A DNA stretch of 5,527 bases, taken from assembly GCA_005883445.1 (NCBI GenBank), contig VAZL01000716.1, forward strand, positions 1-5,527, in the 5' to 3' direction. Made by a program: the position numbers and the translations under genes. The notes under the pieces were generated by a model. The model saw nothing but the letters and a program-made list of their open reading frames with translations. It did no database searches and was not told the DNA's origin. Source of the stretch: Alphaproteobacteria bacterium. Its GTDB lineage: Bacteria > Pseudomonadota > Alphaproteobacteria > Rhizobiales > Xanthobacteraceae. Positions 1 to 5,488 of the stretch are shown in pieces (position 1 is the first letter of the stretch; each line of letters begins with the position of its first letter).

Positions 1-290
1 CGCAATGGCCGGCGGGCGTTCTCGGGAACGAACGCGCCGACGCCCTGCCGAGTGATGACAAGCCCCTCCGCGCGCAGCGCGGCGACCGCTTCGCGCACGA
101 CGGTTCGACTCACCCCAGTCGCTGCGATCAATTCCTGCTCGGTCGGCAATTGCGAGCCGGGCGCGATCTTGCCGCTGGTGATATCCTCGGCGAGCCGGGC
201 GACAAGCTCGCCGGTCAAGGATCGGGGAGCCGGAAGCGGCCGGATCATCGACAGGCTTGGGCTCGAGAGGCTTCGGCTCGATCGACCCAT
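1..290 (-). CDS. GntR-family (FadR-type) transcriptional regulator, N-terminal part, runs off left edge
   Basis: The minus strand is open from an ATG at 290 to the left edge, giving 96 codons of an unfinished protein. Residues about 24-90 form a GntR winged helix-turn-helix. The sequence begins with a helix (LTGELVARLAEDI), then the classic GntR segment around 45-75 with LPTEQELIAATGVSRTVVRE, then the wing ending in GVGAFVPE. The C-terminal ligand-binding domain, expected to be the FCD type for the FadR branch, is outside the window. The ATG at 290 is favoured because GGGAG lies 10 bases upstream on the minus strand (305-301). An in-frame ATG at 248 has no such site. The first 20 residues are Ser/Pro/Arg-rich and probably disordered. 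The gene is divergent from the TRAP operon at 382, so it very likely controls that operon in response to the transported solute or a catabolite. Family call is firm; role is inference. Confidence 0.88.
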   Translation of the reverse strand, partial: MGRSSRSLSSPSLSMIRPLPAPRSLTGELVARLAEDITSGKIAPGSQLPTEQELIAATGVSRTVVREAVAALRAEGLVITRQGVGAFVPENARRPL

Positions 291-316
291 TCGCACTTGA
301 CTCCCAAAGATGGCCA

Positions 317-334
317 GTCATCATATGATATGAC
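317..334. promoter_or_regulatory. Candidate GntR operator in divergent promoter region
   Basis: An inverted repeat GTCAT-N8-ATGAC spans this site. Nested in it is a perfect 10-bp palindrome, ATCATATGAT, at 320-329. It lies midway in the 91-bp gap between the divergent regulator (start 290) and binding-protein gene (start 382). FadR-type GntR proteins bind short, AT-centred palindromes with GT...AC in the arms, and this fits. A -10-like TATGAT (324-329) lies inside the palindrome, so binding could block the rightward promoter. A TTGACT at 297-302 is a possible -35 but pairs only with a poor -10 (TCATAT, 321-326). Promoter positions are therefore tentative. Confidence 0.5.
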
Positions 335-381
335 AAGTGGTCGCGCAACGACAACGCAATAACAGATCGAGGAGACCCCCT

Positions 382-1314
382 ATGGATCGCCGTACCCTGC
401 TCCGCCTCGGCGTCTTTTCCACGCTTGGCACGCTCGCAACCGACCTGATCGGCCCGACATCGGCGCAATCGAAGCTCGTCCTCAAGGCCACCGATGTGCA
501 TCCCCTCGGCTATCCGACCGTCGAAGCGGTCTTGGCGCTGGGCCGCAAACTGGAAGCGGCGACGGACGGGCGGCTCAGCATCCAGATGTACCCGTCGATG
601 CAACTCGGCGGCGAGAAGGAGATGATCGAGCAGGCGCAGGTCGGGGCGCTTGCCATCGCGCGCATTAGCGTTGGGCCAATGGGCCCGCTTGTTCCTGAGC
701 TCAACGTGTTCAATCTGCCGTTCATGTTCCGCGACGATGCCCACATGGAGAAGGTGATCGATGGCCCGATCGGCGACGAATTGTTGAAGAAGCTGTCGGA
801 GCATCCGACCGCAGGACTTATCGGGCTTTGCTGGATGAACGCCGGCACGCGCAACGTCTACAACAGCAAGAAGCCGATCAAGAATATCGGCGACCTCAAG
901 GGGCTCAAGATTCGGATGATGGGGAATCCGGTCTTCGTCGACACCATGAACGCGCTCGGCGGCAATGGCGTCGCCATGGGCTTCGATCAGCTCGTCAATG
1001 CGATGCAGACCGGCGTGGTCGATGGGGCCGAGAACAATTATCCGACCTACGCGACCGGGCAGCATTACCGCTACGCCAAGTACTACTCGCTCACCGGGCA
1101 TCTGATGATCCCGGAAATCCTGGTGTTCTCCAAGAAGACCTGGGACACGCTCTCGAAGGACGATCAGGCGCTGATCGCCAAGTTTGCCAAGGAAGCGCAG
1201 CAGGAAGAGCGCAAGCTTTGGTACGCGATGGAGGAGACGTCGAAGAGCGAGATGCAGAAAGCGGGCGTCGAGATCATCAACATCGACGACAAGAAACCCT
1301 TCCAGCCGAACTGA
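382..1314 (+). CDS. dctP: TRAP transporter substrate-binding protein, DctP family (C-terminus apparently truncated)
   Basis: This is the periplasmic solute receptor of a TRAP transporter: it captures a solute, usually an organic acid, and delivers it to the DctQM membrane pair. The 310-residue product starts with a twin-arginine-like signal (MDRRTLLRLG); likely cleavage is after TSA at residue 28. DctP hallmarks follow: DVHPLGYPTVEAV (38-50), YPSMQLGGEKEMIEQ (70-84), NLPFMFRD (111-118), GTRNVYNSKKPI with R157, and LKGLKIRMMGNPVF with R178. R178 is the arginine that binds the ligand carboxylate in this family. The TGVVDGAENN motif contains N218. The ATG at 382 has GAGGAG at 369-374; an in-frame GTG at 337 lies in the promoter region and is less likely. 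The protein stops right after KKPFQPN, about 20-25 residues earlier than relatives, and the missing tail is found out of frame downstream (1308-1340). Symbol denotes the family; substrate unknown. Confidence 0.9.
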   Translation: MDRRTLLRLGVFSTLGTLATDLIGPTSAQSKLVLKATDVHPLGYPTVEAVLALGRKLEAATDGRLSIQMYPSMQLGGEKEMIEQAQVGALAIARISVGPMGPLVPELNVFNLPFMFRDDAHMEKVIDGPIGDELLKKLSEHPTAGLIGLCWMNAGTRNVYNSKKPIKNIGDLKGLKIRMMGNPVFVDTMNALGGNGVAMGFDQLVNAMQTGVVDGAENNYPTYATGQHYRYAKYYSLTGHLMIPEILVFSKKTWDTLSKDDQALIAKFAKEAQQEERKLWYAMEETSKSEMQKAGVEIINIDDKKPFQPN

Positions 1315-1340
1315 TCAAGCGCATTCAAGACGTGCAATGA
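1308..1340 (+). pseudogene. Out-of-frame remnant of the binding protein's C-terminal tail
   Basis: Read in the frame of position 1308, the bases overlapping and following the dctP stop encode ELIKRIQDVQ and a TGA at 1338-1340. This ending is typical of DctP proteins of this type, where it normally follows KKPFQ after a stretch of roughly 15 residues (of the kind DAVKPVWDKYGAKYA). Here KKPFQ (ending 1305) is separated from the tail codons by only two bases. The simplest reading is a deletion of about 40-50 bases that removed the linker and shifted the frame. The comparison rests on remembered family sequences, not on an alignment run here. Confidence 0.6.
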
Positions 1341-1362
1341 CCGTCTGATCGCTTGCCGAAGA

Positions 1363-1391
1363 AGCCGGCCGATCGATTGATCGCGCCGGCT
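1363..1391 (+). promoter_or_regulatory. Strong intercistronic stem-loop between dctP and dctQ
   Basis: AGCCGGC (1363-1369) pairs with GCCGGCT (1385-1391). Inside it, CGATC (1370-1374) pairs with GATCG (1379-1383) around a GATT loop. Only one base (C1384) is bulged, so the stem has 12 pairs. No T-run follows, so it is not a standard intrinsic terminator. It sits after the binding-protein gene and before the membrane genes. Stem-loops in this place commonly protect the upstream mRNA from 3' decay, giving more binding protein than permease. Structure is seen; function is inferred. Confidence 0.6.
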
Positions 1392-1422
1392 GTCCTATTG
1401 CTTATCAGGGACAGGGACTTCC

Positions 1423-1941
1423 ATGAAGGAGCTGTATTTCCGGGCGATGGACGCGATCCATAACGCCTGCCTGTTCGTGGCCGGCGCATTTCTCGTTATC
1501 ATCGTGCTGATCATTCCTTACGGCGTGTTCACCCGTTACGTGCTCAACAGTGCGGCATCGTGGCCGGAGCCGTTGGCGACCTTGTTGATGATCGTGGTCT
1601 CGTTTCTCTCCGCCGTGGTGTGCTATCGCGAATATCTGCACATCGGCGTCGGCGTTCTGCCCACGTTTCTGCACGAACCGGCCAAATCATATCTCGGCTG
1701 GATCCTCGAAGTGCTGATGCTGGCGACGAACCTGTTCATGCTCGTGTGGGGCATCAAGCTCTGCCAGGCGACCTGGCACCAGGCCATCCCGGAATTTCCC
1801 GTCGTTACCGTCGGCCTTTCCTATCTGCCGATCCCGATCGGCGGCGCGCTCACCGGCTTGTTCGTGATCGAGCGCTTCATGACGCAGAAGTTCTTCTCCG
1901 AGCCGGAGCCCGAGACGGTCAGCCAGCTCACCACCGAATAG
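1423..1941 (+). CDS. dctQ: TRAP transporter small membrane subunit, DctQ family
   Basis: The 172-residue product is the small integral membrane subunit that pairs with DctM in the inner membrane. It has four hydrophobic segments at about 14-37, 48-68, 88-112 and 130-150, the usual DctQ layout and length. The family signature after TM1 is recognisable as RYVLNSAASWPEPLATLLM (38-56), where relatives usually have an arginine-aromatic pair, then W and acidic residues before TM2; here the usual acidic pair reads PEP with one Glu. The ATG at 1423 follows a tandem AGGGAC/AGGGAC stretch (1407-1418), with AGGGA at 1413-1417 as the likely ribosome site. It lies 108 bases after dctP, across the stem-loop at 1363-1391, and 20 bases before dctM, so it is probably co-transcribed with both. 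Confidence 0.9.
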   Translation: MKELYFRAMDAIHNACLFVAGAFLVIIVLIIPYGVFTRYVLNSAASWPEPLATLLMIVVSFLSAVVCYREYLHIGVGVLPTFLHEPAKSYLGWILEVLMLATNLFMLVWGIKLCQATWHQAIPEFPVVTVGLSYLPIPIGGALTGLFVIERFMTQKFFSEPEPETVSQLTTE

Positions 1942-1961
1942 ACCAAAGACGGGATTGCGTC

Positions 1962-3245
1962 GTGGACATCTTCATTCTCGTTGGCGGTTTCACCATCGTC
2001 TGTCTGATGGGCATGCCTGTCGCCTATGCGCTCGGCATCGCCGCCATTGCCGCCGCACTCTACGCCGGGATCCCGCTTGAAGCGGTGATGCTCAAGGTCG
2101 CCGGCGGCATGAGCGGTTTCTCGCTGCTGGCAATCCCGTTCTTCATTCTCACCGGCGCGATCATGGCGGTCGGCGGCATGGCCGAGCGCCTCGTCAACCT
2201 CGCCAAGGTCTTCGTCGGCTTCATTCGCGGCGGAATGGCGCTCGTCAACATCGTCGCCTCCACGATGTTCGGCTGCATTTCGGGTTCTTCCGTCGCCGAT
2301 ACCGCGGCGGTCGGTTCGGTGATGATTCCGCAGATGATCAAGAACGGCTATCCCCGCCTGTTCGCGGTCAATGTCACGATCTCGGGCTCGTTGCAGCCGC
2401 TTCTTGTCCCGCCCTCGCACAACATGATCATTTATTCGATCGCCGCGGGCGGCACGATTTCGGTGGCCCATCTGTTCATGGGCGGCATCATCCCGGCCTT
2501 GCTGCTCGGCCTATCGCTGATCATTCTTGTGCTGATCATCGCTTACCGGAACGAATTCCCCAGAGGCGAGATCGTGCCGTTGCGTCAGGCGGTAAAGATC
2601 GCCGCCGATGCGATCTGGGGCATGGTCACGATCGGGATCATCCTTGGCGGCATCCTGTCCGGCATCTTCACGCCGACCGAATCCGGAGCGGTCGCCTGTA
2701 TTTACGCCTTCCTCGTCACGATGTTCGTCTACCGCGACGTCAAGTGGAGCGAGGTGCCGAAGCTGATCGCGCGCGTCGTGCGTACCGTCGGCATGGTCAT
2801 GATCATGATCGGCTTCTCGATCGCCTTCGGCTACATGATGGCGATCATGCGCATACCGGCGAAGGTCACGGAGTTTTTCGTCGCGATCTCGAGCGACAAA
2901 TACACGTTTCTGCTTTACGTCAACGTTCTGCTGCTGTTGCTCGGCACGTTCATGGATCTGGCGCCGATGCTGCTGATCTGCACGCCGATCTTCCTGCCCG
3001 TGATCAAGACCTTCGGCATCGATCCCGTGCACTTCGGCATCATCATGATCCTCAATCTCGGCATCGGCCTGCTCACGCCTCCGGTCGGGCCCACCATGGT
3101 GGTCGGGTGCGCGATCGGCCGCGTGAGCATGGAGGCGGTGTCGCGCAGCATCCTGATCTTCTACGTGCCGATGCTGATCGTGCTCGCACTCGTGACCTAC
3201 ATCCCGGCGCTGTCGCTTTGGCTGCCGAACTTGTTGTTGAAATAA
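1962..3245 (+). CDS. dctM: TRAP transporter large membrane subunit, DctM family
   Basis: This is the transport channel subunit of the left TRAP system, an ion-coupled importer of the solute delivered by DctP. From a GTG start at 1962 the product is 427 residues, the normal DctM length, with about a dozen hydrophobic segments. Conserved motifs in order: GCISGSSVADTAAVGSVMIP (104-123), VPPSHNMIIYSIAAGG (149-164), SGIFTPTESGAVA (233-245), GTFMDLAPMLLICTPIFLP (328-346) and GLLTPPVG (369-376). The two Gly/Ser- and Pro-rich half-motifs flank the ion and substrate site in this superfamily. The open frame extends upstream through dctQ, but the family alignment begins at VDIFILVGG and no ATG is available, so GTG is chosen. 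The ribosome site is weak (ACGGGA near 1948-1953), suggesting translational coupling to dctQ. The PPSHN form is frequent in TRAP systems linked to sugar-acid use; that substrate hint is weak. Confidence 0.93.
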   Translation: MDIFILVGGFTIVCLMGMPVAYALGIAAIAAALYAGIPLEAVMLKVAGGMSGFSLLAIPFFILTGAIMAVGGMAERLVNLAKVFVGFIRGGMALVNIVASTMFGCISGSSVADTAAVGSVMIPQMIKNGYPRLFAVNVTISGSLQPLLVPPSHNMIIYSIAAGGTISVAHLFMGGIIPALLLGLSLIILVLIIAYRNEFPRGEIVPLRQAVKIAADAIWGMVTIGIILGGILSGIFTPTESGAVACIYAFLVTMFVYRDVKWSEVPKLIARVVRTVGMVMIMIGFSIAFGYMMAIMRIPAKVTEFFVAISSDKYTFLLYVNVLLLLLGTFMDLAPMLLICTPIFLPVIKTFGIDPVHFGIIMILNLGIGLLTPPVGPTMVVGCAIGRVSMEAVSRSILIFYVPMLIVLALVTYIPALSLWLPNLLLK

Positions 3246-3455
3246 CCGGGCCGCGAGCTGAGAACCCCGATCCGCGAGGAGGCGTCGCTTACAGCGAATA
3301 GCCGCCGTCAACCACCAGCGTCTGCGCCGTCGGCGGTCTTCTGCCGTACCGTGATGTGCTATCGTTTAGGTCGGAAGCATAGGAGGGGCGAGCCCTCGAT
3401 TCAGAACAATTCAGGTCTGCCCCAAGGGCCTCGAAGGCCATGCAGAGAATGGTCG
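3246..3455. other. Convergent intergenic region without an intact gene
   Basis: This stretch separates the stop codons of two convergent dctM genes. It holds an SDR gene remnant (3289-3330) and two short hairpins: GAGGG-N5-CCCTC at 3383-3397 and GGCCT-CGA-AGGCC at 3427-3439. The second lies 16 bases after the minus-strand dctM stop, but neither has a T-run, so terminator function is unproven. A 50-codon minus-strand frame (3441-3289) ends in the SDR tail but its first part resembles nothing I recognise. Confidence 0.6.
3289..3330 (-). pseudogene. 3' tail of a short-chain dehydrogenase/reductase gene (remnant)
   Basis: On the minus strand the codons ending at a TAA (3291-3289) read TAQTLVVDGGYSL. 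This is the typical C-terminal end of classical SDR enzymes, where a (T/I)(G/A)Q precedes the near-invariant VDGG and a short hydrophobic tail. Upstream of 3330 the frame stays open for some 37 codons but shows no SDR character (arginine- and serine-rich). No Rossmann or Tyr-x-x-x-Lys motif occurs, and the next gene is an unrelated dctM. I read it as the orphan end of a gene whose remainder was deleted or displaced. SDRs oxidising sugar acids often neighbour TRAP operons, which would fit the original context. With only 13 residues, chance similarity cannot be fully excluded. Confidence 0.6.
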
Positions 3456-4838
3456 CTACTCGAGGAACCCTGCCAGCCTAGGCAGCCAGAGACTGATGCC
3501 CGGGAAGTAGATGCACAGCAGAAGCCCAAGCACCTGGAGGGCGACGAACGGATACATGGCGCGGAACACGTCGGTCATGGTCACCCCCGGCGGGGCGGTC
3601 CCCTTCATGTAGAACAGCGTTGCTCCGAACGGCGGCGTCATGAACGCGGTCTGCAAATTGACCGCGACCAGCGTGCCGAACCATGTCATCAGGGCGGTGT
3701 TGTTGCCGATGTGGTCGGAGAAATCGTACTTCGCCAGGATCGGCCCGAAGATCGGCAGCACGATCAGGCAGATCTCGATCCACTCGAACGGGAAGCCGAG
3801 CAGGAAAATCAGCACCATGACGAAGGTGAGCATCGCCCACTTCGTAGTGATGCCGATATGCGCCAGAGTCGACACCATCAGGTCGTCGCCGCCCAGCACG
3901 CGGAACACGTAGGAGAAACCGGTCGCGCCGAGGAAGAGCAGAAAGACCAGCCCATTGGCGCGGCAGGAAGAATAGATCGCCTCGTTCAACATCTTGAGCG
4001 TCAGGCGATTGTTCAACGCGGCGATCAGCATGGAGCCGAGCACGCCCACGGCGCCGCTCTCGGTGGGGGTGGCCCAGCCGGCAAAAATTGATCCGAGCAC
4101 AACCACCATCAGCAGCGTCATGGGAAACAGGCCGCGCCAGACAGCGATCCAAAACTCAAGGCGCGTCTGCGGTCCGTAATCCGGCGGCAGCTGGGGCGCC
4201 GCACCTGGCTTGAAGATCGCCACGACCACGATGTAGACGAGGTAGAGGCCTGAGAGCAGGAGGCCTGGCATGATCGCGGAGAGAAACAGATTGCCTGCCG
4301 AGGTCGCCAGCATCTCCGCCATCACCACCAGCATGATCGCTGGCGGAATGAGGATGCCGAGGGTTCCGGCCGAGGCGATCGTGCCAATGGCCAGCCGTTT
4401 GTCGTAGCCTGCTGCCAGCATTTGCGGCAGGGCAATCACCGACAGCGTAATCACGGCCGCGCCGACTACGCCAATCGGCGCGGCGAGGATCGTGCCCATG
4501 ACCATTACGGCGACCGCAAGCGCGCCCGGGCACCATTTTAGCAAGACCTCGGTGGCGTTGAGCATGTCTTTGGCCGATCCCGATCGCTCCAGGATCGCGC
4601 CCATGAAGATGAACATGGGAATCGAGGCCAGCACCGGGTCGTTGGCAACCCCACCCCACATGCGCAACACGATGTCGGACAGGCCGATCAGCTTGAAAAC
4701 CCCGAGCCACGCACCCAAAAGCGCGAAGATGAGCGCCAGCCCGCCCATGATGAAGGCCACCGGGTAGCCCAGGAAAATGACGAAAAACATCGACACGAAC
4801 ATGATCATGGCGAGGTGATCGGCGAGCCAGTCGAGCAC
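3456..4838 (-). CDS. dctM: TRAP transporter large membrane subunit, DctM family (mannitol/chloroaromatic, FcbT3-like branch)
   Basis: This is the ion-coupled transport subunit of the second TRAP system, 460 residues and very hydrophobic. It differs clearly from the left dctM: it is longer, with features of the FcbT3-like branch. These are PMFIFMGAILERSGSAKDML (74-93), a GTILAAPIGVVGAAV segment (115-129), GTLGILIPPAIMLV (158-171), WATPTESGAVG (255-265), GFPFEWIEICLIVLPIFGPI (348-367) and FMTPPFGATLFYMKG (399-413). The hydrophilic loop 210-228 interrupts the two halves. The start is a GTG at 4838, supported by an excellent ribosome site, GGAGGT at 4851-4846, seven bases upstream. It is downstream of the small subunit on the same strand, separated by 125 bases carrying two palindromes. 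The substrate is unknown; mannitol or chlorobenzoate should not be assumed from the branch name. Confidence 0.92.
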   Translation of the reverse strand: MLDWLADHLAMIMFVSMFFVIFLGYPVAFIMGGLALIFALLGAWLGVFKLIGLSDIVLRMWGGVANDPVLASIPMFIFMGAILERSGSAKDMLNATEVLLKWCPGALAVAVMVMGTILAAPIGVVGAAVITLSVIALPQMLAAGYDKRLAIGTIASAGTLGILIPPAIMLVVMAEMLATSAGNLFLSAIMPGLLLSGLYLVYIVVVAIFKPGAAPQLPPDYGPQTRLEFWIAVWRGLFPMTLLMVVVLGSIFAGWATPTESGAVGVLGSMLIAALNNRLTLKMLNEAIYSSCRANGLVFLLFLGATGFSYVFRVLGGDDLMVSTLAHIGITTKWAMLTFVMVLIFLLGFPFEWIEICLIVLPIFGPILAKYDFSDHIGNNTALMTWFGTLVAVNLQTAFMTPPFGATLFYMKGTAPPGVTMTDVFRAMYPFVALQVLGLLLCIYFPGISLWLPRLAGFLE

Positions 4839-4865
4839 GAAATTGACCTCCCCCGGTCTGGACTA

Positions 4866-4913
4866 GCGCATGTCCCGGCGAAGTAGGCACCGGTCGCCGT
4901 CAAGGACATGCGC
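4866..4913. repeat. Palindromic element 1 between small and large TRAP subunit genes
   Basis: A perfect 10-bp inverted repeat, GCGCATGTCC (4866-4875) with GGACATGCGC (4904-4913), encloses a second one, CGGCGA (4876-4881) with TCGCCG (4894-4899). A TCAA bulge lies on the right side and a 12-base loop in the centre. The internal AAGTAGGCACCGGT resembles the core (AAGTGGGAACCGGT) of palindromes I recall as dispersed many times in Rhizobiales genomes, also flanked by GCATG arms. Structure is seen; family membership is from memory. Confidence 0.65.
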
Positions 4914-4929
4914 CACTCAATAGTTCTAG

Positions 4930-4963
4930 AGCGCGTCCCGATTCCGCAGGAACGGGACGCGCT
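4930..4963. repeat. Palindromic element 2 abutting the small-subunit stop codon
   Basis: AGCGCGTCCCG (4930-4940) is a perfect 11-bp inverted repeat of CGGGACGCGCT (4953-4963). The stem continues as TTCC (4942-4945) with GGAA (4949-4952) around a GCA loop, leaving only A4941 bulged, so 15 pairs in all. On the minus strand it begins at the base after the TAA of the small subunit (4966-4964). TCTAGAGC just at its left edge is a common opening of Rhizobiales palindromic repeats as I remember them. As RNA it would form a very stable hairpin inside the operon; there is no T-run. Confidence 0.7.
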
Positions 4964-5488
4964 TTACACCTCCGTGATCACAGTGCCGATCTGCAGATTG
5001 ACTTCCTTCCTGGGCAGCCGACCGAACAGGAAGACGATCACCCGCAACAGCACGCTCAGGATGCCGAACACCACAAGCCAGAGACCGGCGGCGTAGATGC
5101 CCTTGATGATCCAGCGGTGGGTCAACCCGACCGTGCTGTCGGACTGCTCGCCGATCCGGTAGGACGCCTCGACGAAGTCGATGCTGTAGTACGAGACGAG
5201 CGTCATGTAGGGCAGCGCGAGCAGCAGGCAGCCGATGAGCTCCACCCAAGCCTTGCCGCGATACGTCATCCGCTTGTAGCAGTAACCCATCCACAGCGAG
5301 AAGATCGCGGCGTGGAAATGCCATTCCAGCTCTTGCAGCTTGGTGTACGGCAGCTGCATGCCGAACTTACGCGCCACGACGTCGAAGGAGGTGACGCATG
5401 CCATGATGACCATCAGCCATCCGGATGTCAGGGCGATCCATTCGAGCGGCCGTCGCAAATCCTCGGACAGCTTCAACAACGCTCTCAT
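4964..5488 (-). CDS. dctQ: TRAP transporter small membrane subunit, DctQ family (FcbT2-like), possibly with internal deletion
   Basis: The 174-residue product is the small inner-membrane partner of the large subunit that follows it. Hydrophobic segments lie at about 16-35, 55-71, 81-103 and 130-156. Branch-specific features are FDVVARKFG (35-43), the LQELEWHFHAAIFSLWMGY stretch (51-69) and the GLTHRWIIKG motif (121-130) before TM4, with GEQSDS (113-118) in the periplasmic loop. Relatives normally carry about a dozen residues with a His-x-Arg-Val-Asp core between TM2 and TM3. Here YCYKRM (69-74) joins TYRGKAWVELIG directly, so that motif is absent. The ATG at 5488 is preceded by AGGGGA at 5502-5497, eight bases upstream. 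The 39 bases up to the right edge hold no other gene start; the binding-protein gene, usually first in such operons, may lie beyond. Confidence 0.88.
   Translation of the reverse strand: MRALLKLSEDLRRPLEWIALTSGWLMVIMACVTSFDVVARKFGMQLPYTKLQELEWHFHAAIFSLWMGYCYKRMTYRGKAWVELIGCLLLALPYMTLVSYYSIDFVEASYRIGEQSDSTVGLTHRWIIKGIYAAGLWLVVFGILSVLLRVIVFLFGRLPRKEVNLQIGTVITEV

Noticed and set aside
52..362. Two short + strand open frames over the regulator
   Set aside because: They are shadows of the GntR winged-helix coding sequence on the minus strand.
337..381. Upstream GTG start for the binding protein
   Set aside because: It would add 15 arginine-rich residues before a normal Tat-like signal, overlaps the promoter and operator region, and lacks a ribosome site; the ATG at 382 has GAGGAG upstream.
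1821..2471. Minus-strand open frame of 216 codons across the dctQ-dctM junction
   Set aside because: Same antisense composition; both + strand genes are recognisable families.
2511..3311. Long minus-strand open frame of 266 codons opposite the left dctM
   Set aside because: The predicted protein is an Asp/His/Arg-rich string typical of the antisense of a GC-rich membrane-protein gene; the + strand has a full, motif-complete DctM.
3427..3439. Hairpin as terminator of the second TRAP operon
   Set aside because: Only five pairs, no T-run on either strand; too weak to call a terminator.
3289..3441. 50-codon minus-strand open frame ending in the SDR tail
   Set aside because: Only the last 13 codons resemble a protein family; the rest has no recognisable features and no clear ribosome site, so I do not call it a gene.
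3351..4091. Long + strand open frame of 246 codons opposite the second dctM
   Set aside because: Composition is Arg/Gln/Glu/His-rich with no domain, and it lies over the motif-rich region of the minus-strand DctM.
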